From Porogramme epimiltina (taxonomy: Eukaryota > Basidiomycota > Agaricomycetes > Polyporales > Polyporaceae): 64,000 nucleotides of DNA. Numbering within the stretch: the first letter of the stretch is position 1; each line of letters starts with the position of its first letter. The stretch spans positions 16,513 to 80,512 of the forward strand of contig FTLJ01000173.1 in assembly GCA_900155495.1 (NCBI GenBank), read 5' to 3'. Below are positions 47,380-59,300 of this stretch, in pieces. Both the position numbers and the translations under genes were made by a program. The notes beneath the pieces were generated by a model. That model was given only the letters and a program-made list of their open reading frames with translations. It had not been told where the DNA came from and ran no database searches.

Positions 47380-50294
47380 TAGTGTTGGGGGCAATTGCTC
47401 GTCAGGTCAATCGCCGGCGAGTGGCGAGTCGCCGGGGCATTAGGGCGCCGGCAATTGCCTGGCAAGGGCGGCAAATGGGGCGATTGCGTGGCGATAGCGA
47501 GATGAGCTCGTTTGGAGCTCGTTCAGGTTCTTTCTCTGTACTACTACATGCTAATACCGAGCCCCTTTAGTATATCCTCTCGCGACCACCCTCTGTTCTC
47601 GCCCGCACCACCGTCATGGGCTGCAACATCATTTGCCGCCGCCGGAGGAGCCACGCCACGCCGGATCCGATCCATCTCGTCAACTGCATACACTGCCTCT
47701 ACACCTACAGATTCCGGAAGACCATCTCCCCCTCCGGCGCGCGCCACGTTCCCAAGGTCCGAGAATGCTTGTTCGATTTCCGATGGGGAGATTTCGTCAG
47801 GGGGTGGGGGATCCAGGACGGCAGAGGTCGGTTCACCGGTTTCGAGTGCCCATTGAGATGTTAGCTCGGTAAGCTTCGTCACATCTATTCCAGCGTCGTC
47901 CCGTGTGTGCATATGGGCGTGCTTGCGGTGGGATGTCTTCCCACCGGAAAGCTCGCCGTTGTAGTGGTTGCGGAGGATTCCGAGCGTTTCCATATGGGGA
48001 ACTGAAAGGCGGCAACGCCTAGGGCTTTGCACGCCACCGAGGTCTGAGAAGAGGCGTTCGATTTCAGCAGCATGGGGCACAATGCTGAAAATGCGAACAG
48101 CCATGGCCTTTAGGGGGCATTGCCCATGGGTGATAGGGAGACCGTTCCACCACGCTCTTGCATCTGCGATACCTCCCGCAAATGGTGCCTCGCCGCGGTA
48201 GTACTTCCCAATGTCTTGTATGAGTTGCGTCACGGTGTCCTTGGACCAATTCCATCGTTCCGCAACGTCGAAAGCGAAATCGTAGGCGTGTTTGAGTGTA
48301 CGAGAATGTGGGGCTGACGAGATCGCAAGAGCACGAGCAAGGGGGTGAAGGAAGAGTGCGAACCAATGAAGCGTGGTGTTCATTTCATGGAACCGTCGGC
48401 GCACTTGGTTCTGGGCGTGCTGTGTGAATGCGGGGTCGTCGTCAGGTTTCAATTGGATTGTTGTGATTGCACGCTCCGCAGCAATGAGCTCAAGCATGCA
48501 GTCCGCGAGCGTCGTGTCCCGGCTTTCTAGATTCCCGATGGCATCGACAAGTGGCTTGCAGATCCGTATGAGTTGGTCGTTCTGGCGCCAGTGGTCCCCA
48601 TCTAGTACGATGTTGATGACATCCTTATTCACAGGGGACAGTCCACGCATTGCTGTCTGCGCATCATCTCGGATACACAGCTGCATTAATGCAGCACTAT
48701 ATTCATATATTAATATAAGGCAAATAATAATTTGTGTCTGGTTCAAGCTCACCGGTGCTCTTGAACGCTTTGCGCCTGCAAGATGAGAGAATACCACCGA
48801 GTTGCAGTGTGCGTCTTCAGGCTACGCGTGACACCAAGGGCAGACTTTACGATGTCTAGTTGTCCACTCCAGTAGTGCGATGCATTGAAGAACGTGACGA
48901 TCTTGACGTTCCGTGAGACAACAGACTTTGCAGTGGGGAATATAGTGATGTAGCCGACGGTAGAATTGATTCCGTGGAGGAAGCAGAAGCCTGTCTGCAT
49001 CCGGTGTTAACTTGGACACTAGAAGATAATCAAATTAAGTGCACATACAAGAATGTGGCGATACTTCGTCTCCATCTGACGACGGACTGCTTGCATCACC
49101 GTTGGGTTGTCGGTGAATAGGGCGATCACTTGTGATGCATCGAGAGACATCTTCTTCATCGAGAGCTCGATGACGTCCACAATATTCTCCGCAGTAGCCC
49201 TACGGCCTGTGAGATCCGATAACCCAAGAACGATAGGTCGCGCTCCAACTTCCGCAGCAACAGTACCATATACAGAACGACGGAGAATATCTTCCCACCC
49301 ATCGGTAAGCAGCGTGACCAGTTTCCGCTCCTTCAGCTTCTCCTTCTGAGCCTCAGTCACACGAGCCTCTTCTTTGGGCAGGAGACTGAGCGTGAGAACA
49401 TATCGGCTGGGCACGCTATACAACGGCCGGAGAATGTTCGCCCATTTGATGAGGTATGGATGCTCCGATGCCCTAAACGCGATCTTGGCATGAATGAGGA
49501 ACCTATGTAGTAAATTATATTAGAACATATGATTGTGTTGAGTATAGAATTGTGACACACCGGAGGAAGTAATAATCTGCCTTAGCCTTCTCATCCGGAG
49601 ACAGTGCTGCGAAACTCGGGAAGGATTGAAGCATGCTTTGTAGTTTCGGCTTCTTGGTAGGCGGCTGTCCATCCAAGCCTTCATCGACGTCGATAGGGGC
49701 CTCCTCTGATGTCCCTGGGCCTACAGTGTGACTCGTGAGAAGTGTGCGCCTGCGTGCAGCTGAGATCTGGGTCACCATCTGTTCCGCTGCCACCGGCGGC
49801 AGCTTCTGCAGCAAGAAGCATCAATGCTTCCTTCCGGACTTCCTCAGGGGTGTTGGGACACTCTTCGTATTTGGAGAGATGGTAGACACAGCGGCGGTCA
49901 CGATGCTCAATGGGGCTGGTCCCTGGAGGGCAATAATTGCAGGTCATCTTGTAACGTTTGGTCTTCGGATCGCGTTGCCCCACAGGTGTGAAGTGCTTCT
50001 CTACAAGTGGCTCGATTTGTCGTCCCCCAGAATGAGAGTTTTTCGGAGGCATTGTGAAGAGTACGAGAGATGTAAGACAGCGTATAACAGAATGTGCTAC
50101 CATGCCCCCGTCCCAGACTGCACTCCGACCGATCACCATGATAAGCAGCCTTGGCTGCGAGGAGGAGCCATCCTAAGCGCCCGTGAATCGCCGCCATGCG
50201 CCATGCCCTCTCATATCTGTCGCCATTCGCCACCCATTTGCCACCCCTGGCACGCGCCATGTGGCGAGCTGGCAAGGGCTTGCCCACAACACTA
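47380..50294 (-). mobile_element. hAT DNA transposon with TIRs and 8-bp TSD
   Basis: The element is 2915 bp. Its ends are inverted repeats: TAGTGTTGGGGGCAA at the left and, read inward, TAGTGTTGTGGGCAA at the right (14 of 15 match), starting with the hAT terminal pattern (T/C)A(A/G)NG. The flanks carry a perfect 8-bp duplication, CTCGCACC at 47372-47379 and at 50295-50302, the duplication length of hAT insertions. Subterminal regions on both sides hold repeated TGGCGA/TCGCCA-type motifs, possible transposase sites. Inside is one multi-exon transposase gene on the minus strand. The perfect duplication suggests a recent insertion. Confidence 0.95.
47544..50052 (-). CDS. hAT transposase (BED finger, DUF659, dimerisation)
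   Basis: Exons: about 49561-50052 (with a frame problem), 49049-49502, 48753-48994, 47544-48696. The N-terminus holds a BED-type zinc finger (TCNYCPPGTSP to HLSKYEECP). Exon 2 has the DUF659-like catalytic region (LVTLLTDGWEDILRRSVYGT, VIALFTDNPTVMQAV). Next come CFLHGINSTVGYITIFPTAK and TRWYSLILQAQSVQEH, then the C-terminal hAT dimerisation block (AAEIERLFSDLGGVQSPRRC, LGILRNHYNG). An unusual acidic extension of about 150 residues follows. It would excise and reinsert the element. Near 49770-49810 the BED frame (LLAAEAAAGG) and the next coding frame (VAAEQMVTQISAARRR) differ by one base with no credible intron, so a one-base indel may disable this copy. Other junctions keep phase. Confidence 0.88.
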
Positions 50295-50302
50295 CTCGCA
50301 CC
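50295..50302. repeat. Target site duplication, right
   Basis: CTCGCACC, identical to 47372-47379. Confidence 0.9.
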
Positions 50303-53300
50303 GTGCGGCGGCGCGCCAAAACCACGCACCGCGCGCCGCGTTCGATGTGGCGGAGGATCTATCTGATACATGCGTGCGTCGCGCCGCCATCAGCTGGGGT
50401 GCACGGGCGACGCTCGGGCGTCTGAGCCTTGGGACATGGCGCACGGGTCGGGAGTGAGATATCGATGGGCGCTTTTCCCGCCACGAGTCAATCATTCTGT
50501 TTTTGGACTTGGGCGCTTGCGAGGACTCCAAGCGCGCGTCTAGCTGTCATGAGGCGCAAAAAGATGAATGCGAAACCTCAGGCGGACATGGCGCAGTGAA
50601 TAGGGCGCGTAGCTGAGGACATACTTCGTTGCGTTGATTGGGTTGGCGCCAGCATGGGGAGAAACAAAACCCCGCGAGTGGGGGCCCAGTGCGAGCTGGC
50701 CGGAGGAAATTTTGAGGAACACCTTCTCAGGCGGAGAGCGAGAGAGAGTGGAGCCGCTCACCCGTCAATTTATTTTCGCAAGAGGACGAAGGAGGATTCG
50801 CCGTGCGCACGCCGCGGGCGTCCACGCATGATGCTTGGTAAGACCGCGTTCCTCATCTGGGCACCTCCCTGGGAGTTCTCGGCGATTGTACACAGCCTCG
50901 TCCGAAACGGCCACGCGAGCCTGTTGTATTCAGTCAACGAGAGTCAACGAACAAAACGGGTCGCCTAGGTTTTTCAAACGACTCACCCGACGGGGACGAA
51001 TGGAGCGCGACGGCGCACATGGTAAATCATCGTTTTTGTTCCGCTTGACCGTAAACAAATATGCTGCGACTCGCGAGCGTCGACAGGAGTGAGATCCGTG
51101 CCACGGTCGGAGGTCGAGGGCGTAGTAGGCGCACCGCCCCACCGGCCGGGTTCCCGCACAGAGACCCACAACGGGCTGTTTTGGCGGGAAGATCTCGCAC
51201 GCGCCGTGGCGGGGACGAACACGGGGACGGTGACCGCGACGGAGAGAAGCCCGCCTAGGTGGGGGTGCCCGTGTTCCGTCTCCCCCGCACCTGCGCCCAG
51301 TGCTCGGGAGGTGATCGCACGGTACTGGCGAACAAGATACGGCGTTGCCCAGCGCCCTGGCCGATGGACGCGAGAAGTGTGAGTGGTCGACAGGTCACCT
51401 CTGGAGGCCTTCGCTGCCACAGGCGTGCACAGCCTTCCGGGGCCGCTACGCTTGCATGCTGGAGAGACGCTGGCCCCGCCCCACGAGAGAGCTGGGGGGC
51501 TGCGTCAGGATGCGGGGTGTCCGGGACCGCTGCGCGGCTTCTTCAGTGCTTCCGTCCTACGCGTCGAGCGAGGCCGCCGCCGGCACACGAGCAGGACGCA
51601 AACTCGGCGGGTATCTTCAATCTTCCTAGCGGTAGGAAGGTTCGTGTTGGCGCGACTGCTTCCGTTTGAGCCCGATATCGGAAAGCAGGCAGCGCATCCG
51701 CAGTCTTAGGCGAGGCTCGAGGGCGTAAACAGCACAGGGTGTAGCTGCGCTTCGGAGGCGGGATCCGCGTTTGTAGAGTTGCACGCACACAACTTCGCCT
51801 GTGAGGGTGCCTGTGGTCAGCATACATGAGTAACGTACAGCACCGCTCGGGGCGCAACCAACAGAGGATGGCCCGGTGCGACGAAGAAGATCTCGTACCT
51901 GACTTGGCCCGCCGAACCCTGCGACGCGAACATCCGGATACGTAGCATTAATGAGATGCATCCGCCGACAATGGTTTGAGCCCGACGGACGGTGACAGAA
52001 GCCTGCCGCGAGGCGCGCGCGCGCCCACTACAGGCCCCGGGGCCCTTACAGCAGCCCGCCCTGCGAGGTCCGAGGCGTCGCGGAGGTCCGACGGCGGCAA
52101 CGCCGGACGGCGCATCGGGGTCGGGGTCGGGGCATTGAAGAGAGAGAAGACGAGTGCAGGGTTTGAACCTTGCTCGGAGCTCGCGCCCGGGAGGCATTCG
52201 GGCCTTGTGCGGCGCAAGGACGCAGATGTACATACTATACATGCCATGCCCTCCAGTGTCCACACCGGGGTCGTGGGAGATGGCGTCGACGTCGGAGGTG
52301 GCGTAGGATGCAAGATGATGATGATGACGGTGCACGTCAGGGTTGGAGTACACTCGAAATTTCCAGCTGACAATGCGAGGAGAAGGTGTTCACGGGCTGT
52401 AAGGTCGGACGGAGCATGATGTCAGCAATGACCAAACGACGTGCGCTCAGCCTCTCTTCGCTCGCTCGTTCAGAGTTTTACGAACTTACTACATTGAATG
52501 CCATACGGCACGTCGAGATTCTTCCTCTTCTTGAGCATATACCTTTCTAAATATACAGGAAAGAGGGACACCGAAACACAGACATCACCGTTGGACGCGG
52601 TCCCAAAAAATGTGCGCTCGGTGCCGTCGCGGCACGGATGGAGCGGGGCTTCTTCGGGCCAGAATATTCGAGCCCCGAAAAGAGCATCCCGGAGCTGAGT
52701 CCGAATCTCGGTGGCTGAGTAATGCTGACTAATATCGTGGGAATGTCAGGATGAGATGGGTCGGCCACTGGCAGGCGCCGCGCCGGGACACGGATGGCGT
52801 TGTACCGACCGCCATGATCTAACTCTAGATACCTCGTCCTACGGAATGAAAACGGCGTCGGCCGATTCGCGCACCGCGATCACAAAAAAGCTCGACAGGG
52901 CGAGCACTGCCAGGCACACAAAAAACAACGTCGAGTCGGATCGAAGTGGACGCGTCAAGTCATTCTAGGTTCGTCCTCGCGTGCACGTACACAGCCAACG
53001 TACATCGTATTCACAATCCCGTCCGTAGGTGGAGTGGGTGCGCATCGAGGGCACACACCGGGATCACACGCTCCGCGGAACCCTCTACCCAATGTCCAAC
53101 CCATCCTGTGACTCGGCCGAAGGCCAGTGTTTGAGGCGAGGCTTCCGAGTCCGACCGCGTCACCGCGGCCTCTTGACTATGCGTGAGCCATGCACCTTGA
53201 GGCAGAGCGCGTCACAGAGCTCCGCGCGGGGAGACGCAAGGCGGGGTCATGGGTGCGTATGGGTCCCAGGATAGACCATTCACGCCGCAGGACGACTGCA

Positions 53301-56300
53301 GCCGCCGCCGCGAGGGTGATCGCAACTACGCGTGCGCGGTCGTGTGCCCCCTCCACTCGGGGGGTGGGGACGGGCCCTCCTTCAAACGCGCAGCCTCGCC
53401 AAGTCGCCGGCTCCGAGCGGGGCGCTGCTGTGGGGAGGACGAGGGTGGTGAGGCCGTTCTATGCGTGTAGGGGTGCGCGGATACCAAAGTCAGCAGCGGC
53501 ATGTATGCGCACGTCCGCGTCGCAGCGCCAGTGAACGACCACGGACTCGTACTTTGATGGCTGGAATGAAATGGACGTACTCGGCGCCTTGGTGACTTCG
53601 ACGCTGGACATGGCCAGCAAACGCTGGACGTCCGCGAAGGGTAAGCAAGTACAAGTCCGAAAACGGCCCCGTCCACATCGCCGAGAAAGAAAAGAAGGCC
53701 CCAACGCCAACCACACCTCGGTGCCGCGCCGCCCCGCGGCATAAATGATGCGCAATAAAGCACGTCCGCGTCGATTCGCGGTGTGCGTCATATCGGGCTA
53801 GCGACGCAGGGCTGGGTGAATGAGCGAAAGGCACGCCCGGATGCGGACGCCCTCGCCAGGCCCCGCGTCTGATGGCACCTGCGCGGAGGACGCAGGGGAA
53901 GGGAAAGGACAAGGGCGGCCCCGGATGGAAGCCTTCGGCGGCGGAGCGCCGGGCGCCTCCGCGGGCGCGTGGCAGCGGGTCCTGGAATGGAGCGGTTGGA
54001 TATTCGACGACGCGCCGGCTGTCGCGAGGCGGGCGCTGGCCTCGAAGGCTAGGGCCCTCGCTAGAGCCTCGGGGCCTCTTGGACCTTGGAGGTGGGAGAG
54101 AGCGAGACAAAAGACGTCTGGAAATGGCACGTAACGTGGTAAGGGGAGACAAAGGTCTGCGCGGCGCGACAGGCGTACTCGGGATCCTAGGAGCGCCATT
54201 CGCGAGCTGCGAGGGCGAACAATCGAGCGCATGATTTAGATTCGGGGCGTCCACCTCGGTCGTACGGACGCACGCACGGTTCGCGTCCTAGGACGCGCAA
54301 CGTGAAGACGTTGGGCGCTGCATGTACACTCGACATGCGGTCAGAAATTCAACGTTCAACGTTCCTAGAAGCGCCGAGCCATGCGGCCACTCACTGTAGC
54401 ACGGTACGTGATGGCGGCCCACAGCGCAGCGCCGCCTGTAGGAGCAGCCACTCGCTTCGCCCAATGCCCACAAAGTACGCCCTACCAGACGACAAATCTT
54501 CCACTCGGAGCTCCTAGGGTGCGCGTAGTGCGGCCGCGTGGCGGCGGCTCTACGCGCTCCCTTTTGTTAAAGTTCCTTCCTCCTGATGTTCGTTGGGGAG
54601 CCCGCCAAGCGACCCGCGTGCAGCCGATTGGGGCGCAGCGGTACGAGGGACGCGGAACTAGATATCAGCAGCCTACGAGAGAAAGAGAAAGAGAAAGACA
54701 GAACGAACAGAGAGCGCCGCGCGCCGATCCATCCAGCGAAGCCGGCTCCTCGCCTAAAGCCCGAAAAAGTCCGCGAGCGGTGCCCGCGGCGTCGGAGCCA
54801 GAAGCCGCTTGTTTTTGTGCGCTGGTGGGGAGGAAGGAAGGAACGCACCTCCTCGTCTGATGTGGCCGGGCACGATGATGGCGTAAATAGAGTAACAAGG
54901 GAGCTGGAAGCCGGGATAGACGGCGTGGGGCTCAATGGACACCCGGGCGGCGGGGCAGGGGGCAGGGGCGGCTCCCATGCCGGCGGTGAGAAGCCTGAGC
55001 GGGCCCCAAGCGACGCATTCAGTGCTGGAGCGAGGTTGACGTTGGCACGGCGCTCGCTAAGGAGTCTCGCAATCACGATATGCGCTCAGAGAACGAGCTC
55101 GGGCGCGATCCGCTGCGTGCAGGCATCCTCATCACGATGGATAGACGTGCGAACAGGTCAAAGGGATATCATACGTCCAGTCGCGCGCTCTCATACAGGA
55201 GGTTTTCTCACCAGGACGAGTGCGGATACGTGACTCGACGCGCCCTATGCAGGCTCGCAGGACGCCCGGACAGGTGGGAGGGGGCGCGCGGGCCGCTCGC
55301 GCCTTTAGAGGCTACATGACGGGGGTTAAGCGAGGCGTGCGTCGCAGCGTACCGTAAACACCACTGGCGCTCTCGTAAACGGCGCACGGGAGTTTATGCG
55401 GCGTGTCCGTGCGCCGTGCGGGTGCGGGGGCGAAGGCGGGCGGGCGTGGTCGCCGGTGGGATATCCGCACGGCGCAATGATGAACGACCACGGTGGGCGC
55501 GCGAGGGCATTGCGTCACGAGATGGGCCTCGGGGGAGGGCGGGACGCCTACTTACCGCGCATATGCGTACGGATCGCGTGAGCGACTCCTGCAGGATCAC
55601 GCCCCCCGTTCATTTCAAGCTGAGCGCACCAAGCAGTGGCGAGTGCCGATTGGGGAAGGGAGAAGGACAGGAACGGGCGTACCGCTGCGACGCTGCCAGC
55701 GCAGAGAGGCTCAGGCGACGGATCAGGTGGGCCGGCGCACGTAAAAAGAGAGCACAAGCGGGCGGGAGACGATGGCAGCAGCCACCTGCCAGTGCACGCA
55801 GGCCCACACGTTGCGCGCAGTCTTGGAATTTGGCTTTGGACGCTACCGTTTCGGGTGCTGCGTCGCACCATCGCACCACCGCACCACACCGCGTCCGCTT
55901 GAACTTTGGGAAGGTCGGGGACCCCGGGCGCGCTCTCGGAGTGCATGTATGCGCCGCGGCTGAGCTCAGAGTTCAATATCAACCCCGGGGGACATCCTGA
56001 TATTCCGAGCGCTCAGCGGCCGCGGCGGGCAGGGCGAGGGTGCGATGTGAACGACGCACGAGAATGAGCGGCACACGTCCGGAACAACGCCGCGTGGCAT
56101 ACGGGAGCTCCCACGATCCGGCGACTTCCGCGGCACGGGCCATGGCCGCCGGGGACTAAACGGAAACCAGAAAAACGCCGCGAGCGTGGGCGCGTGCGCG
56201 CGCCGGGGCGCCCTGCCCTCCCGCAAGCAAGCGACGCGCTACGATTCGTCTCGAGGCAATAAGTAATAATTGCAAGCAAGCCACAGGCGACGTCCGCCGG

Positions 56301-59300
56301 TCAATTGCGGCCCTCCCTCCTGCGGGCGTCTGCTGGCTGCGGGGCGCAACGACGATGACGGCGTACGGCAGCGCGTGGGCGCACATCTGCCAACGCAAGA
56401 TGCTCACTTACACCGAAGCGATGCAAGGGTCCCACCCCTCCCCCCGCCCTGCCAGCTGGCAGCTCGCGCGTCGTGCAGCCCACGCGGCGGCGACCGTCAA
56501 TGTCGCCCCAGGATCCCTGGATCAACGCGCGATCTGCCCTGCGTCGACGCGCGCCTGCGAAGTTGCGATCCCACACTGTGATGGCGGTCGGACGCCTGCG
56601 CGCGCCGTCATCGCGCGGACGCGAGTGGCCCTCGAAGTTCGCGGGAAGGCGACAGGGGCGGGCGGGCCCAGGAAGAAGAAGAAAGAGGGGCGGGGGCGAG
56701 GGAGGCGGCAAGAGCATGTGCACGCCTGTCCGCATCAAGGGTGGCCGCGCGCTGCGTCGTGATCGTAGCGCGTCGTGCGCGGGCACGAAGCGGGCCGCCG
56801 CGGGCGCGTTCAGCCCCGATTGGGAAGAGAGGGAGGCGCGCGGGGTGCGAGACGTCGCGAAGACGCACACAGGCCCGATCGGCGTTGGCGATCGCGCAGG
56901 ACTGGCTGGTCAGTGAGGATTTTGCAGTCTCGAGCGACCGGTGCGGTATCGGCGCACGCGCATTGGATGGACAATGTTGAATTGGCTGTCGGGCGACTGG
57001 GCTCGAGTGCTCCCGTGCACACGTAGATCGAGATGGAGAAGAAGTGCTTTCCGTATCTCGCCTATGCAGTGGCGTATGTAGAGACACATAGGACGCTCCC
57101 GTCAAAAGAACCCTCCTCCCCCTATAATTAAGAGCCGCTGCGCCCCCGCCGGACATAGCAGGAAACTAGTCCGCACGGGGTGCGCGCGGCGCAGCGGCCC
57201 CCGCCCGCGCCCTGCGCAGCTCGACAGAACCGCGACGGAACGTCTGTTTTCGAGAAGCACGATGCGCGAACCACAGTTTACCCCAGGGCGGGGAGAGAAG
57301 CCAGGACATAGCCATCGAGCACAGACCGAGCCGTCGTGGCGCCGCGCGCGCAGGCCGCCAACGCCGAGCGTGGAGACGCGCCTTCGCCTTATCCACACCA
57401 CCGTAGTAGAGCCGCCTCGAGGCGTCTTCTTACCGCACGCCCCGAGGCCTAAGCCGGATATCTAGTCAGTGGACTGCGATGGTATGTCATTAACAAGACC
57501 GCGCCACGTCCTGCGGAAACAAAACATCACTCACTCAGGAATGCAGAACGAGGCGGTGAAGGCGGCAGGCAGCGTATGGTGGGCACTCGGAGACCGCCGC
57601 CACGCCAGCACAGCTGTGGTTGGGCCCCGGACGCCCCACGCGCCGGCGCCGGTGGCGGTGCCTCTCCTCCCCACCCAAGGCAGCCTGGGAAGAACGCCCA
57701 AGCCCACAGGCCAGTGCGCCGCGCCGCAGCACGCGCTGGAGATCGCCCTAGGTGCCTCAGCGCGCGGATCTCCAGAACCCAAGCAGCACCGTCCGAGCTC
57801 ACGGAATGGTTCTCGCGCACAGGCCGCATCGACTTTATCGGGCAGGGGGCGCGGGGGCGCGTGCTGCGCTTGTTTGAGCGGGAAGGGGGCGGTGACGTCA
57901 CCGCGGCGATGGGAGGTGGGGAACGCGCGCGCAAGGGAAGACGGGGGCCGCGGGGCGCGGCGGGCTCCGTCCGCGCGCGGGTGCAGGCGCGGGTGCGGGT
58001 GCCCGCCGCGGCGGTGTGCGGGCTTCGACGCGGAGTGGGGGGCGCGCGGGTGCCGCGCGCTGCGCTTCTGCCGCGATGCGTGGGGGAGCCGCTGCGCACG
58101 ACGCACGATGCACGATGTGTCTGCAGGCGCGTACGACCACGGACATAGACACGGACACAGATGCTGGACACAGACACGCACGCAGCGTCGTCGACGGCCT
58201 TGCCCGGCGCGGCGAATCTGCGGGCTCGTCGCGGGCTTCGGTGCCACCGCGCGGCGCACGACGCGCCGCCGCCCCGCATGCCCCGCATGCTGCTGCTGAT
58301 GGCGGCGTGACGTCAGGCCCGCAGCGCAGCGGCCCACCTCCCTGCTTCCGCGGATCGCTGTGGTCGCGCGACATAACCACCGGTGGTGGGCGCGGGCCAC
58401 AATGCGCCGCAACTGCGAGGGGGTCTGAGGCCTGTGCGTGCACGCGCACGAGTTTCATGATCATGAGGTCCAGATCCGGCGCGGGCCACGCATCTTCGAC
58501 GGCGCCGCTTCCTGATCCCGTCGCACGGCGCGGGGAGCAAAGAAGGGAGGAAGAGATGATGGGAAGGCGGGGGCGTGCGCGCGCGCGCGAGAGGGAGAGA
58601 GGTGCACCGCAAATGCAGATGCCTCGCGTTTCTCCGGCCATGCCACGGTGTGCGTCGTCCGCAAAGCCCGTCGTGTCCCTGTGCGGCGCAGGAGCGGGGG
58701 TCAGCGGGAGATCCGAAGCGTCCGCGGAAGATAGGGGGCGACTCGAGGGCGTCGACGAGAAAGGCAAGGCAGAGAAAGGAAAGGAGAAGAGGGAGGAGAT
58801 CGTCGCGCACCCCAAGCCCCTCGGGACGGCGGTGCGGGCGTCGCTCACTGCGCGGACGACAAGGAGCGTCGCGTGCTTCTGCTTCCCCATCTGCTCTGCT
58901 TCGCGTCCACGATCCCGCGCCGCGGGCACGGTCACGTGCACGATCTCCCGCCGTGCTGGGTTGCGGGGCGGGGCGGGGAGGCACCTGCTGCTGCAGGGCT
59001 TCGACGCGCGATCACGATCGGTGGAGAATAAGCTTGCTTGGCGGGCTCGGGAAGGCTGCGCGACGTACTTGGACGTCGAGGATGCGAAAGCGGTGCACCC
59101 TGGTTAACTGGGCCCCACCCACTACCCACCCTCGAATTTGGGCGGGTCGTGGAGCGCTAGCGCTGGAGCTGGGAGACGCGGCGTGCCCTGTACCACCGTG
59201 AAGAGATCACAAACGGGGCTCTTGGAAAGAGAGGAGGCGCAGCCCCGCGCGCACGCACGCACGCGTGCGGGGTGCCCGCGCTCGGGTGCCAGTAGGGTGA

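Noticed and set aside
52145..52200. Second tRNA-like site (GGGTTTGAACC)
   Set aside because: Arms do not pair properly on either strand.
58016..59107. 363-codon plus-strand frame, with an equally long minus-strand frame (57898-58941)
   Set aside because: Mutual overlap in several frames and biased composition fit chance frames in GC-rich DNA.
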